Assembly: GCA_964610505.1 (NCBI GenBank) | Contig: CAZSXU010000022.1 | Span: 5,697-69,696, forward strand | Direction of reading: 5' to 3' | Source of the DNA: CAZSXU01 sp964610505 | GTDB lineage: Bacteria; Arandabacterota; Arandabacteria; JAGLYR01 | DNA length: 64,000 nucleotides | Shown: piece after piece, positions 54,354 to 63,816 of the stretch | How positions within the stretch are numbered: position 1 is the stretch's first letter | How the letters are laid out: every line of letters begins with the position of its first letter | Program-made: the position numbers and the translations under genes | Notes under the pieces: generated by a model | The model's input: the letters and a program-made list of their open reading frames with translations, nothing else | Told to the model about the DNA's origin: nothing | Databases searched by the model: none

Positions 54354-54935
54354 CTACTTCAGTCCCAGCAGCTCCTTGCGTTGGGCCTCGGACCGGCTCA
54401 GGATATCGTCATGCAGTGACTTGCCGTGGCTGTCCATGGTCACGACGGCCGGGAACTTATCCACCTCGATGACCCACATCGCCTCGGGTGTGCCGAACTC
54501 CTCCAGCTTGTGAACGGTCAGGACCTTCTTGACGCTCTGGGCCAGGATCACGGCAAGCCCGCCGATGGCGTGAAGGTAAACGCATCCGAACTTCCCGCAC
54601 GCACCGAGGGTTTGGGCCCCCATCCCGCCCTTTCCGATGATCCCCCGGACGCCAAACTTCTCGATCACTTCGGGCTCGTAGGGTTCCTCGCGAATGCTGG
54701 TCGTGGGACCCGCGGCGACGAAGGAATACTCGCTGTTTTCCTTTTTCACGACCGGTCCGCAGTGGTAGATCATTCCACCCTTGAGGACCTCTCGGACTTC
54801 ATCGCCCGACTCCTCGGTCAGGTACTTGTGCGCGGCATCCCGGGCCGTAATCATCACGCCCGTGATCTCGACTTCGTCGCCGACCTTGAGCTTCCGAATC
54901 TCCTCTTCCGATGCGGGCAAGCGAATCTCAATCAT
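54354..54935 (-). CDS. Class I fumarate hydratase, beta subunit
   Basis: 193 residues, the C-terminal half of a [4Fe-4S] fumarase/tartrate dehydratase encoded separately. Landmarks: VGDEVEITGVMITARDAAHK, YHCGPVV, AAGPTTS (substrate-binding), IIGKGGMGAQTL and the cluster Cys in LGACGKFGC. Its ATG overlaps the end of the alpha gene by 8 bp, so expression is coupled in equal amounts. With the alpha subunit it interconverts fumarate and malate (or a related hydroxyacid) in the TCA cycle. Confidence 0.9.
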   Translation of the reverse strand: MIEIRLPASEEEIRKLKVGDEVEITGVMITARDAAHKYLTEESGDEVREVLKGGMIYHCGPVVKKENSEYSFVAAGPTTSIREEPYEPEVIEKFGVRGIIGKGGMGAQTLGACGKFGCVYLHAIGGLAVILAQSVKKVLTVHKLEEFGTPEAMWVIEVDKFPAVVTMDSHGKSLHDDILSRSEAQRKELLGLK

Positions 54936-55797
54936 AGGACACCTTCCCCTCCTTCAGAATCATCGAAGCCCGGCGGTAGGCCCAGCAGATGTAGCTGACT
55001 GAGACGAAATAGCAGGCGGGCAGGCGATGGCGCGTTCCGATGTTCACGCCCATCACGGTGGTTTTTCCGCCGAACCCCATGGGGCCGACCCCGAGCTGGT
55101 TGAGTTCCCTGTAGAGCCGATCTTCGAGTTCTCCAAGAACGGGATCCGGATTCTTATCATCCAGATTCCGGAAGAGCTGTTCCTTGGATTCGAGATAAGA
55201 GCTTCCCCGATCACCACCGATCCCGATGCCGACGGCGCCGGGTCCGCATCCCTTGCCCTGGGCGTCGAAGACGGCGTCAATCACGCACCGCCTCACACCT
55301 TCGAGATCTCTCCCCGCTTTCAAACCGGCGTCGGGAAGCTTATACTGGGCGCCCACGTTTTCCGAGCCGCCGCCCTTGAGCATCAGGCGGACCTTCAGGC
55401 CGTCCTGGTCGACTTGCTTGAAGTGGATGTAGGGTAGGCCCCGGCCGATGTTGTTGCCGGAGTTCTTTCCACTGACCGGGTCGACGGCGTTGGGCCGGAG
55501 ATAATAACGGGCCGTGGCCTCCGCCGTGGCCTCGAGGATTGCATCCTCGAGGGTCTTCTGCCTGTGCTCGGGCCCGAAGTCCACGTAGAAGACGAGGGCT
55601 CCGGTATCCTGGCAGATCGGCCGGGACGTCTCCTTCGCCAGTGCCGCGTTTTCCAACATTTTCTTGAGCGTGGATCCGGCGGGAGTGTCCTCCCCTTCGC
55701 GGACGATGGCTCGCTCGATGGCCTTGTGCACGTCTTCCGGCAGGATCGTCGACGCTCTGCGGATGAGCTCGAGGAAGTGTTCCGAGAGTTTCTGCAT
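54928..55797 (-). CDS. Class I fumarate hydratase, alpha subunit
   Basis: 289 residues from ATG 55797, with GGAGG six bases upstream. The frame stays open to 56280 but the extension is not similar. Cluster ligands are visible as Cys62 in RPICQDTGALVFYVD and the Cys in GCGPGAVGIGIGGDRG. NSGNNIGRGLPYIHF and GFGGKTTVMGVNI complete the fumarase alpha pattern. Oxygen-sensitive [4Fe-4S] enzyme. It could be a tartrate dehydratase; fumarase is more likely because no tartrate genes are near. Confidence 0.9.
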   Translation of the reverse strand: MQKLSEHFLELIRRASTILPEDVHKAIERAIVREGEDTPAGSTLKKMLENAALAKETSRPICQDTGALVFYVDFGPEHRQKTLEDAILEATAEATARYYLRPNAVDPVSGKNSGNNIGRGLPYIHFKQVDQDGLKVRLMLKGGGSENVGAQYKLPDAGLKAGRDLEGVRRCVIDAVFDAQGKGCGPGAVGIGIGGDRGSSYLESKEQLFRNLDDKNPDPVLGELEDRLYRELNQLGVGPMGFGGKTTVMGVNIGTRHRLPACYFVSVSYICWAYRRASMILKEGKVSYD

Positions 55798-55929
55798 CCC
55801 CACCTCCGGGGTCGTAGTTGAGCAATTCATGAAGCGTGACAGCATCTCGGCGATTATAGGTCCAGCGGCCGGCCGTGTCAACGGTGCGGCGCGACAAAGG
55901 TGTTCCTCGAAATCCCGGGCCTTTTGGGG

Positions 55930-55958
55930 TTGTACCAGCTGGCCGAGATTGTACAATC
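55930..55958 (+). promoter_or_regulatory. Promoter of the TspO gene with palindromic -10 region
   Basis: TTGTAC (55930-55935), 16 bp, TACAAT (55952-55957). The -10 box is part of a perfect 12-bp palindrome GATTGTACAATC (55947-55958), a good place for a regulator. Confidence 0.55.
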
Positions 55959-55998
55959 TTCCCGGGTCAGGTGGGAGCCCGCACACGGAGGAATTCCG

Positions 55999-56451
55999 AT
56001 GCTCGCGTTTGTGGTTTGTCTTGCGGTGGTCTTTGCCGCGGCGTTCTTCGGGGCGCAGTTTCAGGTCGGCGACTGGTACGCCGGGCTTGCAAAGCCGCCA
56101 TGGACGCCTCCGAACGCCGTGTTCGGCCCGGTTTGGAGCGTCCTTTACGCCATGATGGCGGTGGCGGGGGCGTTGGTCTGGCGCAAGGCCGGTTTCGGGG
56201 CCGTGTGGACTCCGCTTGCAGTGTTCGCCGTCCAGCTCGTCCTCAACGCCGCATGGTCGTGGCTGTTCTTCGGGCTCCACCGGCCGGGGGCGGCGTTTGC
56301 GGAGATCGTGGTTCTATGGGTGGCGATCCTGATCACGCTCGTTCTCTTCTGGCGGGTGCGTCCGGTGGCGGGGGTCCTGTTCTTGCCGTACCTGCTGTGG
56401 GTGTCGTTTGCGGCCGCGCTCAACTTCTCGATCTGGCGGTTGAATGCATAG
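55999..56451 (+). CDS. tspO: TspO/MBR family membrane protein
   Basis: 150 residues from ATG 55999 (GGAGG seven bases upstream). Five hydrophobic helices and the family signatures are present: WYAGLAKPPWTPPNAVFGPVW (the PPxWTPP motif), the AWSWLFFG stretch after helix 3, and LPYLLWVSFAAALNFSIWRLN. TspO proteins bind tetrapyrroles and cholesterol-like ligands in the outer or inner membrane. The gene is solitary with its own promoter. Confidence 0.92.
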   Translation: MLAFVVCLAVVFAAAFFGAQFQVGDWYAGLAKPPWTPPNAVFGPVWSVLYAMMAVAGALVWRKAGFGAVWTPLAVFAVQLVLNAAWSWLFFGLHRPGAAFAEIVVLWVAILITLVLFWRVRPVAGVLFLPYLLWVSFAAALNFSIWRLNA

Positions 56452-56481
56452 TGAATGCAAGGGAAGGTAACGAGGCTTCAC

Positions 56482-56545
56482 GGCTCCGACTTGTCCGACC
56501 TATCCGAGTTTTCGGACGGGTCCGATGGGTCCGACGGGTCCGACC
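56482..56545 (+). repeat. TCCGACGGG-type 9-bp tandem repeat before TfoX-N gene
   Basis: Six or seven imperfect units (TCCGACTTG, TCCGACCTA, ... GGGTCCGAT, GGGTCCGAC) run directly into the ATG at 56546 and occupy its ribosome-site region. Unit-number change would alter translation initiation. Confidence 0.55.
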
Positions 56546-56902
56546 ATGCCCGTAAGCAATGAGTATCTCGATTTCGTTCAGGATCAACTCGGGGGACTTG
56601 GCGAGATTACGGTGAGGCGGATGTTCGGGGGCGCGGGCCTCTATCTGGAGGGCGTGTTCTTTGCCATCGTCGCCGACGATGTTCTCTATTTCAAAGTGGA
56701 CGACTCGAACCGCTCGGACTACGAGGCGGAGGAGATGGGACCGTTCCGCCCCTTCGGGGGAGATGCGGTGATGTCTTACTACGAAGTCCCGGTTGATATC
56801 CTGGAAGATCCCGATCGGCTGAAGGCATGGGCCGCAGCGGCCGTAGATGTCGCCGTACGGTCTTCCTCGCCGAAGCGATCGCAAGAGCGAAAGCGGCGGT
56901 GA
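56546..56902 (+). CDS. TfoX N-terminal domain protein
   Basis: 118 residues. The TfoX-N pattern is clear: FVQDQLGGLGEITVRRMFGGAGLYL, FFAIVADDVLYFKVDD and the YYEVPVDILEDPDRLKAWA end. Only the N-terminal half of enterobacterial TfoX (Sxy) is present, so it is one of the short stand-alone forms of unknown role. The basic C-terminal tail SSSPKRSQERKRR may contact nucleic acid. The 9-bp tandem upstream is unusual. Confidence 0.85.
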   Translation: MPVSNEYLDFVQDQLGGLGEITVRRMFGGAGLYLEGVFFAIVADDVLYFKVDDSNRSDYEAEEMGPFRPFGGDAVMSYYEVPVDILEDPDRLKAWAAAAVDVAVRSSSPKRSQERKRR

Positions 56903-57010
56903 GCCGCCCTCGGCGCTGAAATACCCGAACGGTGAACCGACTTGCGTTCTCGGTCGCACTCCATGTTCCCGGTTTGCCGAACCTTTCGAAACTCGTCCTG
57001 CATTTTTCTG

Positions 57011-57038
57011 TTGCCAATTCACCCTTCGAGAATAGATT
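57011..57038 (+). promoter_or_regulatory. Predicted promoter of mscS
   Basis: TTGCCA (57011-57016), 16 bp, TAGATT (57033-57038), 107 bp before the start. Confidence 0.45.
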
Positions 57039-57145
57039 GAGGTATGTTTTGGAGATTCGATCCGATTACATGAACGGGCAGAACCGGCGTGCATGATTCG
57101 TCTTAGAACATGAGGTCGGTGAAGCCCCAGAGAAGGAGGAGGGGC

Positions 57146-57952
57146 ATGGTTGATACAGTGATAGGCGTCCTGACGACCTGGGGTGTCCGGGTCGTCGGCG
57201 CGATCGTGCTGCTGATCATCGGTCTTCTGGTTGCCAAGGGGATTCGAGGCGGCGTGCGCAAGGCGCTCCAGAAGAAATCCGTGGATGCGACACTCGTGCC
57301 GTTCATCAGCGGTCTCGTGTACTACATCGTGTTCGCTTTCGTCATCGTCTCCGTTCTGGGGCTTTTCGGAATCCAGACGGGGTCGATCATCGCCGTCCTG
57401 GGTGCCGCGGCTTTTGCCGTCGGTCTTGCCCTCCAGGGGACGCTCTCGAACTTCGCGGCCGGCGTGATGCTCCTCATCTTCCGGCCGTTCAAGGTGGGGG
57501 ACTACGTGGATGTGGGCGGGACGGCCGGGTCGGTTCAGGGCGTGGGTATTTTCTCGACGGCGCTCAACACGCCCGACAACGTACACATCATCGTCCCCAA
57601 TTCGGCAATCTACGGGCAGACCATCAAGAACTACGCGGCCAACGACACCCGGCGAAACGACATGGTTGTGGGAATTTCGTATTCGGATGACATCGGGCTG
57701 GCGATCGAGACGATCAACCGTGTTTTGGGAGAAGATGAACGGGTGCTGAAGGATCCGGAGCCAACGGTGGCGGTCGCCGAAATGGCGGACTCTTCCATCA
57801 ACATCGTGGTTCGCCCCTGGTGCAGGAAGGAAGACTACTGGGCGCTGCGTTTCGATCTGACGCGGAACATGAAGGAGCAACTGGAAGCCGCCGGTTGCTC
57901 GATTCCGTTCCCGCAGACGGATGTGCATCTGTTCCGGGAGGGCGCGGCGTAG
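57146..57952 (+). CDS. mscS: Small-conductance mechanosensitive channel (MscS)
   Basis: 268 residues from ATG 57146, behind AAGGAGGAGG. Three N-terminal helices; the pore helix reads GAAAFAVGLALQGTLSNFAAGVMLLIF, with the Gly/Ala-rich face and the LSNFAAG turn typical of MscS TM3. The beta domain follows (RPFKVGDYVDVGGTAGSVQGVGIFST) and then the alpha/beta C-terminal domain (YSDDIGLAIETINRVL). Inner-membrane heptamer, a safety valve on hypo-osmotic shock. Size matches E. coli MscS (286). Confidence 0.93.
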   Translation: MVDTVIGVLTTWGVRVVGAIVLLIIGLLVAKGIRGGVRKALQKKSVDATLVPFISGLVYYIVFAFVIVSVLGLFGIQTGSIIAVLGAAAFAVGLALQGTLSNFAAGVMLLIFRPFKVGDYVDVGGTAGSVQGVGIFSTALNTPDNVHIIVPNSAIYGQTIKNYAANDTRRNDMVVGISYSDDIGLAIETINRVLGEDERVLKDPEPTVAVAEMADSSINIVVRPWCRKEDYWALRFDLTRNMKEQLEAAGCSIPFPQTDVHLFREGAA

Positions 57953-57956
57953 TACG

Positions 57957-58084
57957 GCGAAAGGGCGACCGGGCGAAAGGCCGAATGGGCGAGACCCAAA
58001 GCCGGAGAGCTTCAGCCACAGATTTCACAGATTGCATAGAAACAGAACCCGGAGGGGACGGTCGCCGCGCCGACTGTCCCCTCC
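57957..58084 (+). repeat. GGGCGAA tract, CAGATT units and long hairpin
   Basis: GGCGAAAGG-type 9-bp units (57957-57993), then CCACAGATTTCACAGATTGC (58016-58035), then a 14-bp hairpin at 58051-58084 (GGAGGGGACGGTCG with CGACTGTCCCCTCC, one G-T pair). The order matches other elements of the family. The rest of the space up to 58354 shows nothing further. Confidence 0.65.
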
Positions 58085-58354
58085 GGCCGTGCCACAATAC
58101 CCGCTTCCAATGTCTCGGGCGCTCGACCCCCGGTTTCGGACTTCCCTTTGCCGTCAATCCTCTGATCATCGATTCCTATTGGGTTCCGAGGTTCGGGCGT
58201 CCACGGACTTGTGGCCGTCGCAGTACTGTGATATGGTGCATACTCGACCGGCGTGCTGCCCCTCACGATTGGCCTGGGGGGTGCGTTTGCAGTAACGGGC
58301 GGTGTTGGCGCTCCTGCAGGAACCGAGCCGCCTGTTTCACTCGTGGAGGCGTGT

Positions 58355-59248
58355 GTGAAGAAGACAACCTTCAGCACCGGATTCGAGAAGTCGAAGCTGT
58401 ACACCTACTGGAGTCTCATGAAGTACTGGTTCCGGAGGAATCGGGAATTCGCCCGCCACGATTATCACGACATCTTCTGCGGAAGAGCCAAGCGCGTCTT
58501 TCGAGAGCGCCTGGACACCGAGATCCGAGATGCCAGGATACTGGAAATCGGATGTGGCCAGCGGTGCACGACAACTCTGCTCTTTCATTCACTCGGCGCC
58601 CGCGTGACGGGTATCGATACCGACGCGGTCGACCCCAGATTCTCGGTCGGAGGGCTTCTGACGATATGGAAGAGGAATGGGTTTGAGCGGTTTGCGAAGA
58701 CGCTCCTGCGCCACATCCTGTTTGACAGGGGATACTACAAGACACTCGAGCACGAGTTCGGCCGTCCCGTGCGAAAGGACCATGCCGACATCAGAACGAT
58801 GGATGCGTGCTCTCTTGATTTCGCGGACGACGAGTTCGACTATGTCTATTCCAGCGCTGTTTTCGAGCACATCGACGACGTGGACCGGGCCTGCGGCGAA
58901 GTGGCGAGAGTTCTCAAGAAGGGTGGAGTAGCATTCATCGGCGTCCATCTGTTTCCCAGCCTTTCCGGAGGTCATAACCTGGAGTGGGCATTCCCGGACA
59001 CACGGCCCAGTAAGACCGTGCCTCCCTGGGATCACCTGCGAGAGAACAGGTTTCCGACACACGTTTATCTCAACAAGCTTCGGGAGAGGGATTACCTATC
59101 CATCTTCGACGGACACCTCTCCATCGTGGACGTCTGGTCCAGCTATGAAGGCGAGAAGATCCTGACCGAGGAGATCCTGGCGGAGCTGCCGGATTTCTCG
59201 AGGGACGAGCTGCTGAAGAGATCGATCAAGGTCGTGATGAAGAAATGA
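58355..59248 (+). CDS. SAM-dependent class I methyltransferase
   Basis: 297 residues from GTG 58355, which has GGAGG five bases upstream; the open frame extends to GTG 58253. Motif I is DARILEIGCGQRCTTTLLF with the acidic residue in VTGIDTD, motif II/III is DFADDEFDYVYSSAVFEHI, and VLKKGGVAFIGVHLFPS follows. It lacks a membrane helix. The acceptor is unknown; such methyltransferases are common in envelope glycan and secondary pathways. Divergent regions between motif I and II contain a long insert (GFERFAKTLLRHIL). Confidence 0.8.
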   Translation: MKKTTFSTGFEKSKLYTYWSLMKYWFRRNREFARHDYHDIFCGRAKRVFRERLDTEIRDARILEIGCGQRCTTTLLFHSLGARVTGIDTDAVDPRFSVGGLLTIWKRNGFERFAKTLLRHILFDRGYYKTLEHEFGRPVRKDHADIRTMDACSLDFADDEFDYVYSSAVFEHIDDVDRACGEVARVLKKGGVAFIGVHLFPSLSGGHNLEWAFPDTRPSKTVPPWDHLRENRFPTHVYLNKLRERDYLSIFDGHLSIVDVWSSYEGEKILTEEILAELPDFSRDELLKRSIKVVMKK

Positions 59249-59431
59249 GGCGCGGGCCGGAAGGGGCAACGTTGAGGAGAGGGGATGCGTAGGGCCGCGC
59301 GACTTCGCATCGAGCCGGTGGACAGGTAAACGGCTCTTCCCGTGGCTTTCCCAAAGACCCACCCTCCGAGGGCGCAGGGCACACCGTCTGCGGGATCGGG
59401 TTTGCGCCCCCAGAATTCTACAAGGTGCAGG

Positions 59432-60871
59432 ATGGAAGCAGACGCCGCTCCCCTTCGCGGGGAGAAGGGCTCATGCACACAGGTCGTGGACCTGGCGTAT
59501 CCGGTGGTTCTCAGCATGATGTCGTGGACCGTGCTCTGGACCGTGGACACCATGTTCGTCGGACGGCTGGGTACGGCTGAACAGGGAGCCGTGGGCTTCG
59601 CGGGCGCACTCGCCTGGACCATGATGACTCTGATCACCGGCACCATGATCGGGGTTCAGATCTTCGTGGCCCAGCACTTCGGCCGAGGAGAACGCCGCCA
59701 GTGCGGGGAAATCTACTGGCAGGGCATCTACCTGGCGCTCCTGGCCGGCGTTCCGGCGGCCGCTCTCGGGATTTGGGGTGGAGGGGTCGTCCGGCTCTTT
59801 CGGGTCGATCCCGACCTGGAATCTCTTGCCTACACCTATTTTCGCATTCGAATGGTCGGCGGCGTTTTTGTTTTCCTGACCTTTGCGTCCGAAGGATTCT
59901 TCCGCGGCGTGGGAGACACGAAAACGCCGATGAAGATCTCGATCTTCGTCAGCGCGCTGAACATCGTGCTCGACTACGGGTTCATCTTCGGACGGCTTGG
60001 GCTTCCCAGGCTGGAGGTGGCCGGCGCCGCGCTGGCCACGGTGATCGCGACCGGCGTTCAGGCTTTCATCTGTCTCTGGATTCTCTTCCGCGGAGAACGA
60101 TTCCGGGACGCGTATCGTCTTCTTCCGGCGCACCGGTTCCATCCGGGTCGTCTCCTTCAGGTCATCAAAGTCGGTGGACCCATCGGGGTCCAGTGGGTTC
60201 TCGACATGGGGTCGTGGACACTGTTCACCTCGCTGATCGCGCGGCTGGGCGCGGTTCCGGCGGCGGCGAATCAGATTGCCATCACATTGCTCCACGTCTC
60301 GTTTATGCCGGGGCACGCGATCTCGACGGCCGCCACAACTCTCGTGGGTCAGTATCTGGGGGCGGCCGATCCGCGGTCGGCGCGAAGGAGCGCCACAAAC
60401 AGCCTGCGAATCGCCGTATTGTTCATGGGATTGATGGGCCTCGTCTTCTTCATCTGGAGGAAACCGCTCGTTCGGGCTTTCAACCCCGACCCCGCGGTCA
60501 CGGCCATCGGAGCGGATCTATTGATCTTTGCGGCCATCTTCCAGGTGTTCGACGCGATGTCGATGGTCGCGGGAGGAATCCTTCGCGGGTCGGGCGATAC
60601 CCGCGGACCCGCTGCGATCCAGATCGGGCTCTCGTGGCTTCTGTTTCTCCCGCTGGCCTATCTGGCCTGTCTCCGGTTCGGCTTCGGGGCGCGCGGAGGA
60701 TGGTTGGCGGCAACCGCCTACATTCTTCTTCTCGGAATCGTCCTGTACGCGCGCTATCGCACGGGCACGTGGTCCGGGCGGGTTTTGATCAAAGAATCGC
60801 CCGGCGAGGCCGAGCCTCCCCCGCCGGGCCCGGAGTGTATCGGGCCGCCTACGGCGGGAGGGGAAGTGTAG
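59432..60871 (+). CDS. MATE-family efflux transporter
   Basis: 479 residues from ATG 59432, with AAGGTG shortly upstream; an earlier in-frame codon at 59342 is less likely. Twelve helices in two bundles; MATE signatures include YPVVLSMMSWTVLWTVDTMFVGRLG at the N terminus (key P, D and G residues), FFRGVGDTKTPM and its C-lobe counterpart ILRGSGDTRGPA. Exports drugs or metabolites using a Na+ or H+ gradient. Pro-rich C-terminal tail. Inner membrane. Confidence 0.92.
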   Translation: MEADAAPLRGEKGSCTQVVDLAYPVVLSMMSWTVLWTVDTMFVGRLGTAEQGAVGFAGALAWTMMTLITGTMIGVQIFVAQHFGRGERRQCGEIYWQGIYLALLAGVPAAALGIWGGGVVRLFRVDPDLESLAYTYFRIRMVGGVFVFLTFASEGFFRGVGDTKTPMKISIFVSALNIVLDYGFIFGRLGLPRLEVAGAALATVIATGVQAFICLWILFRGERFRDAYRLLPAHRFHPGRLLQVIKVGGPIGVQWVLDMGSWTLFTSLIARLGAVPAAANQIAITLLHVSFMPGHAISTAATTLVGQYLGAADPRSARRSATNSLRIAVLFMGLMGLVFFIWRKPLVRAFNPDPAVTAIGADLLIFAAIFQVFDAMSMVAGGILRGSGDTRGPAAIQIGLSWLLFLPLAYLACLRFGFGARGGWLAATAYILLLGIVLYARYRTGTWSGRVLIKESPGEAEPPPPGPECIGPPTAGGEV

Positions 60872-61258
60872 GCGCGAATGGGCGACATGGCGACGGCGGG
60901 ACATGGGACGGCGGGATTGCGGGTCAGACCATTGAAGACAGCTTGCCAGGACGGCAGTAGCCCGAATACCGCGTCATCGTTCGGTCGCGCCTCGAACGAC
61001 AAGACCGAGTCGCCCATTCATCATGGGCTCGCCCCGACAACCTCGGCCGTTTCACGGGACGGGAAACCACTACGGCATCGGAGATTTTGACCGTCAGATC
61101 GACAGCCACGATACAAGCTGCACTGCGTCCTTCGGATTTCTCGCGGGCACAGCCGAATAGACCCGGATGACCCCTCCACCCGATTCAGATGCCCGCAGAA
61201 GTCAGCTAGAGAGACTCTAGGTGGTTATTCCGGAAAGGCGCAGGGAGATAGTCGCGGG
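60872..61258. other. Intergenic region
   Basis: About 390 bp after the MATE gene. It begins with short GGCGACATGGCGACGGCGGG-like units (60885-60905), akin to the 9-bp tracts elsewhere. I see no gene, RNA or clear terminator in it. Confidence 0.4.
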
Positions 61259-61287
61259 TTGACTTAATCTACCGAGGATGATATACT
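61259..61287 (+). promoter_or_regulatory. Strong promoter of the secreted repeat protein gene
   Basis: TTGACT (61259-61264), 17 bp, TATACT (61282-61287), 70 bp before the ATG. Confidence 0.65.
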
Positions 61288-61356
61288 ATTTTGTAAAACG
61301 ACATAGTTTTTGGTGCGGCTACAGCTCTCTCTCCCCCAATTTCAAGGAGGAGGACC

Positions 61357-63783
61357 ATGACTCCCCTCGATGCTCCGATTCAAAGCCGATGTCTCTGGAT
61401 ACTGGTTCTGGCTACGGCTCTCACCGCCTTGCCGCCGGCCCCCGCAGCCGCGTCCCACTGGCCGGACAATCCATCCGAATGGCTTACCCTATGCGCGTAC
61501 CCGGAGAATAGGTACATGGAAACGGCAGTCTCCGACGGAGAAGGCGGTTTCATCGTCGTATGGTCGGACGGGCGATCAGGCTGGCTCAACACTTACGCCC
61601 AGCGGGTCGACGGTTACGGCAATCCGCTCTGGCTGCCGGGCGGAGTGGCTCTCGGAGTGAACTCCGCAAACCAGCAGGATGCACAGGTTGTCTCCGACGG
61701 GGACGGTGGCGCCATCGTCGTGTGGATGGACTACCGCAACGATGCCGGCGACCTCTTCGCTCAGCGTGTGGACCGCTGGGGAACGGTTCTCTGGAGCGCT
61801 GACGGCGTGGCGGTCTGTGACACGACCGGAGCCCAGTCCTGGGCGCGGCTGGTCCCCACCGATGACAACGGAGCCATTCTCGCGTGGCACGATCAGCGTT
61901 CGGGCGGCTACCAAGTCTACGTGCAGCGGCTGGATCGATACGGAGTCTCCCAGTGGCAATTGGACGGACTCAGGATGTGTTTGTACGCATCGAACCAGTG
62001 CTGCCCCGAGATCGCAACCGATGGGGACGGTGGAGCCATAGTGACCTGGTATGACGACCGCGGCGCCGACCTGGACATCTATGCCGGTCGGGTGAATGCG
62101 GGCGGCACGGTGTTCTATTCCGGGACCGGTGTGGAAGTCTGCACGGCATCCGGCGACCAGAGGGACCCGCAGATTGTCTCCGACGGTGCTGGGGGCGGTA
62201 TCATCGCATGGAACGACTGGCGGTCCGGGGGCGGAGACGTTTATGCTCAGCGGGTCGACCACGGCGTCAATGTTCTGTGGGTGGGCGACGGTGTCCTGGC
62301 CTGTGGCTCGCACTTCGCCGGCAGCCTGAGAGCGACGACGGACGGCGCGGGCGGCGCGGTTCTCACATGGTCGGACGACCGTTCGGCAACCGCCGATATC
62401 TATGCCCAGAGGGTGGACGCGTCCGGGACTGCGGTCTGGACGGCCGACGGCGTTGTCGTCTGCGACGCTGGGGGTGACCAGTGGGCCCCGGAAATCGTTC
62501 CCTGTCCCTACCAGGAGGGCGTCATCATCGCCTGGAAGGACGATCGGGGATTCCTGGATGACCTTTATGCCCAGCGGCTCACGAGCGGCGGGTACGGCTG
62601 GTGGACGGAAGACGGAGTCACCGTGGCCACGGGGACGGGTCACAAGACCAATGTCCGAATCGTGCCGGACGGCGAAGACGGGGCCTTCATCCAGTGGCTC
62701 CTCTCGAGTGACTACGATATGTGTGCAAACCGAATCCTCCACACCGGTTGGTTGGGGTATCCGTCGCCCGACATCACCGGCGTGAACGACTACCCGCACG
62801 ATCAGGGAGGTACCGTCATCGCCAGCTGGTCCGCCAGCAGCAGGGACCGGTTTCCCTACAGGGACGTTCTCCGGTACTCCGTCTGGCGGACATATCTGGG
62901 GGATGAACCGGTTGTCCCCGAGCCGGTGCAACCGCCGGCCGCTTTGGCTGAGCGCATGCCGGTCTCTCTGCTGAACCGGCTGGAGAAGTCGGGGTGGAGC
63001 TACGCCGGGGAAGTCGAGGCGTGCTATCTCGATGAGTACGCGTTCGACGTTCCGACCTACGGGGATTCGACAGAGGACGTAATCCCGTTGGCGGGAGTCC
63101 TCGTCATTGCCCACGGGGATGATGACGCGTGGGACACGTGGCCGTCCGAGCCGGACACCGGGTACTCGATCGACAACCTGCCGCCTGGGGCCCCCCTCAA
63201 TCTGGAAGGATGGAGAGCCGGACCGGACGTGGTTCTGGACTGGGACCGGCCGGGCGACCAACCCCCGGACCTTTCCTTCTACGCACTCTACCGGGATACC
63301 GAGCCGGGGTTCGTTCCCGGAGGCTTGGCCGACACGATCGCCACGTCGACCGACACGACCTTTATCGATACCGACACCGACGAGACCAACCCATACTACT
63401 ACCGGGTGAGCGCTGTGGACATCCACGGGAACGAAGGGACTCTCTCCAACGAGGTGGAAGTAAGCCCTCTGGCCGGTGTGGGATCCGAGAACGGGCGGTT
63501 GTGCTACGCCCCGGCCTTCCCCCCGCCGCATCCGAATCCATTCAACCCGGAGACCGTGATCGAGTTCGTCCTGCCCGTCGCATCCGAGGTATCTCTCGAT
63601 GTTTTCGACGTGCGGGGGGAGCACGTGGTCCGTCTCGTTGGGGAGCTGCTGGCGCCCGGGCCTCACCGGGTGGTTTGGAACGGAACGGACGAGGCCGGGC
63701 GGTCCGTGGCAAGCGGCGTCTTCTATTGCCGACTCACATGGAGCGGGGAGAAGAAGGTTCAGCGGATGGTACTTCTCAAGTAG
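61357..63783 (+). CDS. Large secreted beta-repeat protein with FlgD-like C-terminal domain
   Basis: 808 residues; signal peptide to about residue 33 (ends AAAASHWP). Residues about 50-460 comprise eight repeats of roughly 48 residues with the pattern SDGxGGAIVxWxDxRSGxxDxYAQRVDxxGxxLWxxDG. These probably form a beta-propeller. Residues 600-690 hold a fibronectin III-like domain (PPGAPLNLEGWRAG, YYYRVSAVDIHGNEG). The C-terminal 85 residues begin HPNPFNPETVIEFVLP and end GVFYCRLTWSGEKKVQRMVLLK, a FlgD Ig-like/type IX-like sorting domain. Probably surface-attached or released. Confidence 0.85.
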   Translation: MTPLDAPIQSRCLWILVLATALTALPPAPAAASHWPDNPSEWLTLCAYPENRYMETAVSDGEGGFIVVWSDGRSGWLNTYAQRVDGYGNPLWLPGGVALGVNSANQQDAQVVSDGDGGAIVVWMDYRNDAGDLFAQRVDRWGTVLWSADGVAVCDTTGAQSWARLVPTDDNGAILAWHDQRSGGYQVYVQRLDRYGVSQWQLDGLRMCLYASNQCCPEIATDGDGGAIVTWYDDRGADLDIYAGRVNAGGTVFYSGTGVEVCTASGDQRDPQIVSDGAGGGIIAWNDWRSGGGDVYAQRVDHGVNVLWVGDGVLACGSHFAGSLRATTDGAGGAVLTWSDDRSATADIYAQRVDASGTAVWTADGVVVCDAGGDQWAPEIVPCPYQEGVIIAWKDDRGFLDDLYAQRLTSGGYGWWTEDGVTVATGTGHKTNVRIVPDGEDGAFIQWLLSSDYDMCANRILHTGWLGYPSPDITGVNDYPHDQGGTVIASWSASSRDRFPYRDVLRYSVWRTYLGDEPVVPEPVQPPAALAERMPVSLLNRLEKSGWSYAGEVEACYLDEYAFDVPTYGDSTEDVIPLAGVLVIAHGDDDAWDTWPSEPDTGYSIDNLPPGAPLNLEGWRAGPDVVLDWDRPGDQPPDLSFYALYRDTEPGFVPGGLADTIATSTDTTFIDTDTDETNPYYYRVSAVDIHGNEGTLSNEVEVSPLAGVGSENGRLCYAPAFPPPHPNPFNPETVIEFVLPVASEVSLDVFDVRGEHVVRLVGELLAPGPHRVVWNGTDEAGRSVASGVFYCRLTWSGEKKVQRMVLLK

Positions 63784-63816
63784 TGCAATCGAATGACAAG
63801 GCGACAAATCATGCGA

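Noticed and set aside
61576..63807. 743-codon minus-strand open frame over the secreted repeat protein
   Set aside because: It mirrors the repeats of the plus-strand gene. The plus strand has the promoter, signal peptide and sorting domain.
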